From an uncultured Phycisphaerales bacterium (GTDB lineage Bacteria; Planctomycetota; Phycisphaerae; WQYP01): a stretch of 6,474 nt of DNA. The number at the start of each line of letters is the position of its first letter. Positions within the stretch are counted from its first letter, which is position 1. Below are positions 6,193 to 6,474 of the stretch, one piece after another. Position numbers and translations under genes: made by a program. The stretch spans positions 1 through 6,474 of the forward strand of contig CALCHA010000179.1 in NCBI GenBank assembly GCA_937901265.1. The letters are read 5' to 3'. The notes under the pieces were generated by a model. The model was not told where the DNA came from and did not search any database. It saw nothing but the letters and a program-made list of their open reading frames with translations.

Positions 6193-6267
6193 CCCTCCCG
6201 CGCCGATGCAAAACGCGACGCGCGCAGCCACCGGGGGCTGTGGGCGCGTGGTTTTTGCATGGGAGGG
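6193..6267 (-). terminator. long leader hairpin, likely expression platform of the right riboswitch
   Basis: Between riboswitch and ATG the minus strand folds on itself in several nested steps. CCCUCCC (6267-6261) pairs with GGGAGGG (6199-6193). AUGCAAAA (6260-6253) pairs with UUUUGCAU (6213-6206). ACGCGC (6249-6244) pairs with GCGCGU (6223-6218). AGCC (6239-6236) pairs with GGCU (6229-6226). The U-run after a GC stem, with an A-run before it, resembles an intrinsic terminator. The outer arm brings purine-rich GGGAGGG, about 25 bases before the ATG, into the structure. The platform could stop transcription or block ribosome entry. Folding energies were not computed. Confidence 0.5.
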
Positions 6268-6289
6268 GAAGCGGTGAGCTTTCACTCCA

Positions 6290-6464
6290 GCGTTCGCCTG
6301 CGAGGTTAGCTGACGGGCTCGGAAGCGCTGTTCTCCGTCCGGAACGGCCGTCCCGGATTAGCCCCTGCTTGGCAGCCAAAAAGGCCGCCGCGCGATACCT
6401 GCCGCAACTCGCAACAGGTTGGGTTCCCCGCTGCCGGCATTGCGACCGGCATTCGGCAACTCAG
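6290..6464 (-). promoter_or_regulatory. c-di-AMP (ydaO/yuaA) riboswitch, right copy
   Basis: The minus strand shows, in order: UUGCCGAAUGCCGG (about 6459-6446), a GCCGG/CCGGC helix closing at 6437-6433, GGGGAACCCA (6429-6420), and GGGGCUAAUCC (6365-6355). A GGGAC/GUUCC helix follows, then CCCGUCAGCUAACCUCG (6317-6301) and CAGGC. The outer stem UUGCC with GGCGA is visible. These are the diagnostic blocks of the c-di-AMP class. It has a larger peripheral region than the left copy, including GGCGGCC-UUUUU-GGCUGCC (6389-6371). The leader to the ATG at 6168 is about 122 bases. Its promoter must lie mostly beyond the window edge; only a possible TGTATT at about 6472-6467 is in view. Confidence 0.9.
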
Positions 6465-6474
6465 CGAATACAGA

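Larger units (their letters stand above)
1873..6464 (-). repeat. tandem duplication of a riboswitch-transporter unit
   Basis: Two direct copies of the same unit, riboswitch then leader then transporter, lie head to tail (6464-4162 and 4085-1873). The proteins align over their full length. Short DNA stretches are still identical, for example 32 bases at 3257-3288 and 5477-5508 (TM6), and nearly identical blocks at TM1 (about 3803-3850 and 6083-6130) and TM7 (about 3189-3226 and 5409-5446). The peripheral riboswitch helices, leaders and periplasmic loops have diverged strongly, so the duplication is not recent. Confidence 0.8.

Noticed and set aside
6169..6285. N-terminal extension of the right transporter from ATG 6285
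   Set aside because: The added 39 residues are Arg/Ala-rich, absent in the paralogue, and encoded within the structured leader downstream of the riboswitch. ATG 6168 aligns exactly with the left copy's start.

Overview
The window is GC-rich bacterial DNA, densely coding, with no rRNA, tRNA, CRISPR array or insertion sequence. The organism cannot be fixed from these genes. The base composition, weak Shine-Dalgarno sequences before several genes, and c-di-AMP riboswitches suggest a high-GC bacterium outside the Gammaproteobacteria, possibly of the Planctomycetota/Verrucomicrobiota type. That placement is a guess.

Left part (1-1086, + strand): a conserved housekeeping pair, ebfC/ybaB (nucleoid-associated protein) and recR (recombination mediator), 2 bases apart and probably one operon. 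The first 39 bases may hold the tail of an upstream gene.

Middle (1095-1840, - strand): a two-gene toxin-antitoxin cassette of the UPF0175 antitoxin plus DUF3368/PIN-like toxin type. The genes overlap by 34 bases, the toxin probably starts at GTG, and the cassette converges on recR with 8 bases between the stop codons.

Right part (1873-6474, - strand): a tandem duplication whose unit is a c-di-AMP (ydaO/yuaA) riboswitch, a leader with terminator-like hairpins, and a 12-TM APC-superfamily transporter with a C-terminal universal-stress-protein-like domain. The two transporters (670 and 668 residues) would usually be labelled amino acid permeases. Three things argue for KUP/KimA-type potassium uptake instead: a KUP-like GDWGTSRFY motif in TM1, conservation of residues matching the K+-coordinating positions of Bacillus KimA (one conservative Thr-to-Ser change), and a c-di-AMP riboswitch before each gene. 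The left copy also has a good sigma70-type promoter (TTGACG, 16 bp, TATCAT) whose whole spacer is a C/G inverted repeat.

Working model (inference): when potassium, and so c-di-AMP, is high, both riboswitches favour premature termination and reduce both transporters. When it is low, both are made. The paralogues differ in their periplasmic TM7-TM8 loops, riboswitch peripheral helices and leader hairpins, so they may be tuned to different affinities or conditions. The toxin-antitoxin pair lies only 32 bases after the left transporter on the same strand and could receive read-through from this c-di-AMP-controlled transcript.
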